Of a stretch of DNA of 64,000 nt, positions 62,891 to 64,000 are shown one piece after another. The position numbers and the translations under genes are program-made. The stretch is from CAVSWT01 sp963746735 (GTDB taxonomy: Bacteria; Bacteroidota; Ignavibacteria; Ignavibacteriales; Ignavibacteriaceae): positions 62,001-126,000 of the forward strand of contig CAVVCO010000017.1 in assembly GCA_963746735.1 (NCBI GenBank), given 5' to 3'. The notes beneath the pieces are model-generated. The model worked only from the letters and a program-made list of their open reading frames with translations, did no database searches and was not told the DNA's origin. How positions within the stretch are numbered: position 1 is the stretch's first letter; each line of letters begins with the position of its first letter.

Positions 62891-64000
62891 CTATTTAATC
62901 TTAGCTCTCCGCAATCTTAATGAATTGGACACAACACTAACAGAGCTCATTGCCATTGCTGCCGCAGCAAACATTGGGTTTAATAGTCCCAGTGCAGAAA
63001 TTGGAATTCCAATTACATTATAAATAAATGCCCAGAAAAGATTTTGCTTTATTGTTCCAATTGTTTTGTGAGACAGATTTATTGCATGCACAACTCCTCT
63101 CAAATCACCGCTGATTAAAGTTATATCAGCGGCTTCAATTGCGATATCTGTTCCGGTACCAATTGCAATTCCGACATCAGCTTGTGCAAGGGCAGGGGAG
63201 TCGTTTATTCCATCGCCAACCATTGCAACAATCTTTCCTTGTGCTTGCAGTTCTTTAACTTTGTTAGCTTTATCTTGCGGAAGGACCTCTGCAATTACAT
63301 TATCTATTCCAGCTTCTTTTGCAATTGCTCTAGCTGTTTTTTCATTATCGCCTGTAATCATTAAGACTTCAATATTCTTTTTCTTTAGTTGTGCTATCGC
63401 TTCTTTTGCGTTAGAATTTAAAGTATCAGCAATTGCAATTATGCCGGTTAATTTTTTATTGATAGAAATATAAATAGGGGTCTTACCTTCGGAAGCAAGC
63501 TGGAATGATTTTTCTTCATAATTATTATTTGTTGAAGAAGAATATTTTTTTATGAATGATAAATTACCAATTGCAATCTCATCACCAGAGATATTGGCGG
63601 TTATTCCTGATCCGGTAGTGGAAAGAAAATTATCCACATCACTAAAAACCACGGAATTGTTTTTAGCGTATTCAACAATTGATTTACCTAAAGGGTGTTC
63701 AGACTTATTTTCAACTGAAGCTGCTTTTTGAATTAATTCATTTTTACTAAATCCATTTAAAGGAATAATGTCTGTTACAATTGGTTTCCCTGTTGTTACT
63801 GTTCCGGTTTTATCAAGCACAACTGTTGTAATTTTATTTGCGCGTTCAAGACTTTCAGCATTTTTAATCAATATACCATTTGAAGCACCTAATCCTGAAC
63901 CAACCATAATTGCTGTTGGAGTAGCTAAACCAAGAGCACATGGACAAGCTATAATCATCACAGCAATAAAATTTATCATTGCCTGGTTGAAAGGAATTCC
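62891..64000 (-). CDS. copA: Copper-type P1B ATPase, C-terminal part (cut by window edge)
   Basis: The frame stays open to the window end, so the N-terminal metal-binding domains and first helices are not seen; about 369 residues are visible. It shows the CPC ion-path motif (IIACPCALGLATP), the phosphorylation site VVLDKTGTVTTGKP, an HP motif (SEHPLGKSI), the nucleotide-binding and hinge motifs TGDNEKTARAIAKEAG and MVGDGINDSPALAQADVGIA, and the C-terminal helices with YNVIGIPISALGLLNP and MAMSSVSVVSNSLRLRRAK, the helix-8 M-x-x-S-S motif of Cu+ pumps. Likely exports Cu+ (or Ag+). Confidence 0.95.
   Translation of the reverse strand, partial: GIPFNQAMINFIAVMIIACPCALGLATPTAIMVGSGLGASNGILIKNAESLERANKITTVVLDKTGTVTTGKPIVTDIIPLNGFSKNELIQKAASVENKSEHPLGKSIVEYAKNNSVVFSDVDNFLSTTGSGITANISGDEIAIGNLSFIKKYSSSTNNNYEEKSFQLASEGKTPIYISINKKLTGIIAIADTLNSNAKEAIAQLKKKNIEVLMITGDNEKTARAIAKEAGIDNVIAEVLPQDKANKVKELQAQGKIVAMVGDGINDSPALAQADVGIAIGTGTDIAIEAADITLISGDLRGVVHAINLSHKTIGTIKQNLFWAFIYNVIGIPISALGLLNPMFAAAAMAMSSVSVVSNSLRLRRAKIK

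Noticed and set aside
1..64000. CRISPR arrays, insertion sequences, prophage genes
   Set aside because: I found no evenly spaced repeats, transposase or integrase motifs, or phage structural genes. Only short palindromes are present.

Overview
The window is AT-rich chromosomal DNA with compact, mostly vertical gene content. Proteins ending in type IX secretion (T9SS) sorting domains of the NYPNPFNP type, a histone H1-like small protein, a GWxTD-domain protein and a NuoEFG-less complex I operon together point to the Bacteroidetes/Chlorobi superphylum, most likely an Ignavibacteria-type bacterium. That placement is inference from protein families, not from a marker gene. I see no CRISPR array, insertion sequence, prophage or secondary-metabolite cluster.

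Layout. 0-3.6 kb: the end of a polyprenyl diphosphate synthase gene, then a minus-strand UspA / cyclic-nucleotide-binding / HisA group and an acyl-CoA dehydrogenase. 3.7-12.6 kb (plus): a hydrolase, BioY, a membrane iron-sulfur oxidoreductase of the ETF:menaquinone oxidoreductase type, a histone H1-like protein, CapA-like protein, an MFS transporter, a dihydrouridine synthase, enoyl-CoA hydratase and Apt. 12.5-19.4 kb (plus): a tightly packed SpoIIM / membrane / DUF4129 / DUF4350 / MoxR / DUF58 / RDD cluster. 19.4-22.5 kb (minus): superoxide dismutase and an isc operon (iscR, iscS, a small unknown gene, iscA) with an IscR-like operator. 22.7-33.0 kb (minus): an 11-gene nuo operon (ABCDHIJKLMN) without nuoEFG. 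33.4-50.2 kb (plus): alr, an unknown gene, manC, an RpiB-like gene, a beta-propeller protein, a T9SS-exported amidase, pyrK-pyrD-folC, rho, a decayed SMP-30-like gene, a GWxTD protein, pdxA, a methyltransferase and ftsE. 50.1-56.6 kb: adk, tadA, two tRNA-Arg genes, a structured RNA of unknown family, a probable SRP RNA, nagB, an RqcH/NFACT protein and a peptide transporter. 57-64 kb: a PASTA protein, rpe, nagA, rsgA, a palindromic repeat cluster, an epimerase-like gene, a lipoprotein and a copper-type P-ATPase running off the right edge, with a fragment of a second ATPase gene nearby.

How the genes work together. The acyl-CoA dehydrogenase, enoyl-CoA hydratase and the iron-sulfur oxidoreductase would feed beta-oxidation electrons through ETF to menaquinone. 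The 11-subunit complex I pumps ions but has no NADH module here. The isc genes supply the iron-sulfur clusters these enzymes need. pyrK/pyrD, apt, folC, pdxA, adk and hisA are housekeeping biosynthesis. nagA and nagB recycle amino sugars, and the amidase, alr and CapA-like genes act on the envelope.

A striking technical feature is that at least twelve genes, many normally essential and single-copy (dus, pyrD, pdxA, rpe, nagA, sod and others), are each interrupted by one or two single-base shifts. In nearly every case one base in a short homopolymer run restores the frame. This looks like consensus error in a draft or long-read assembly rather than real decay, except in the SMP-30-like gene, which has several shifts within 170 bases. 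I report those genes as single interrupted coding regions.
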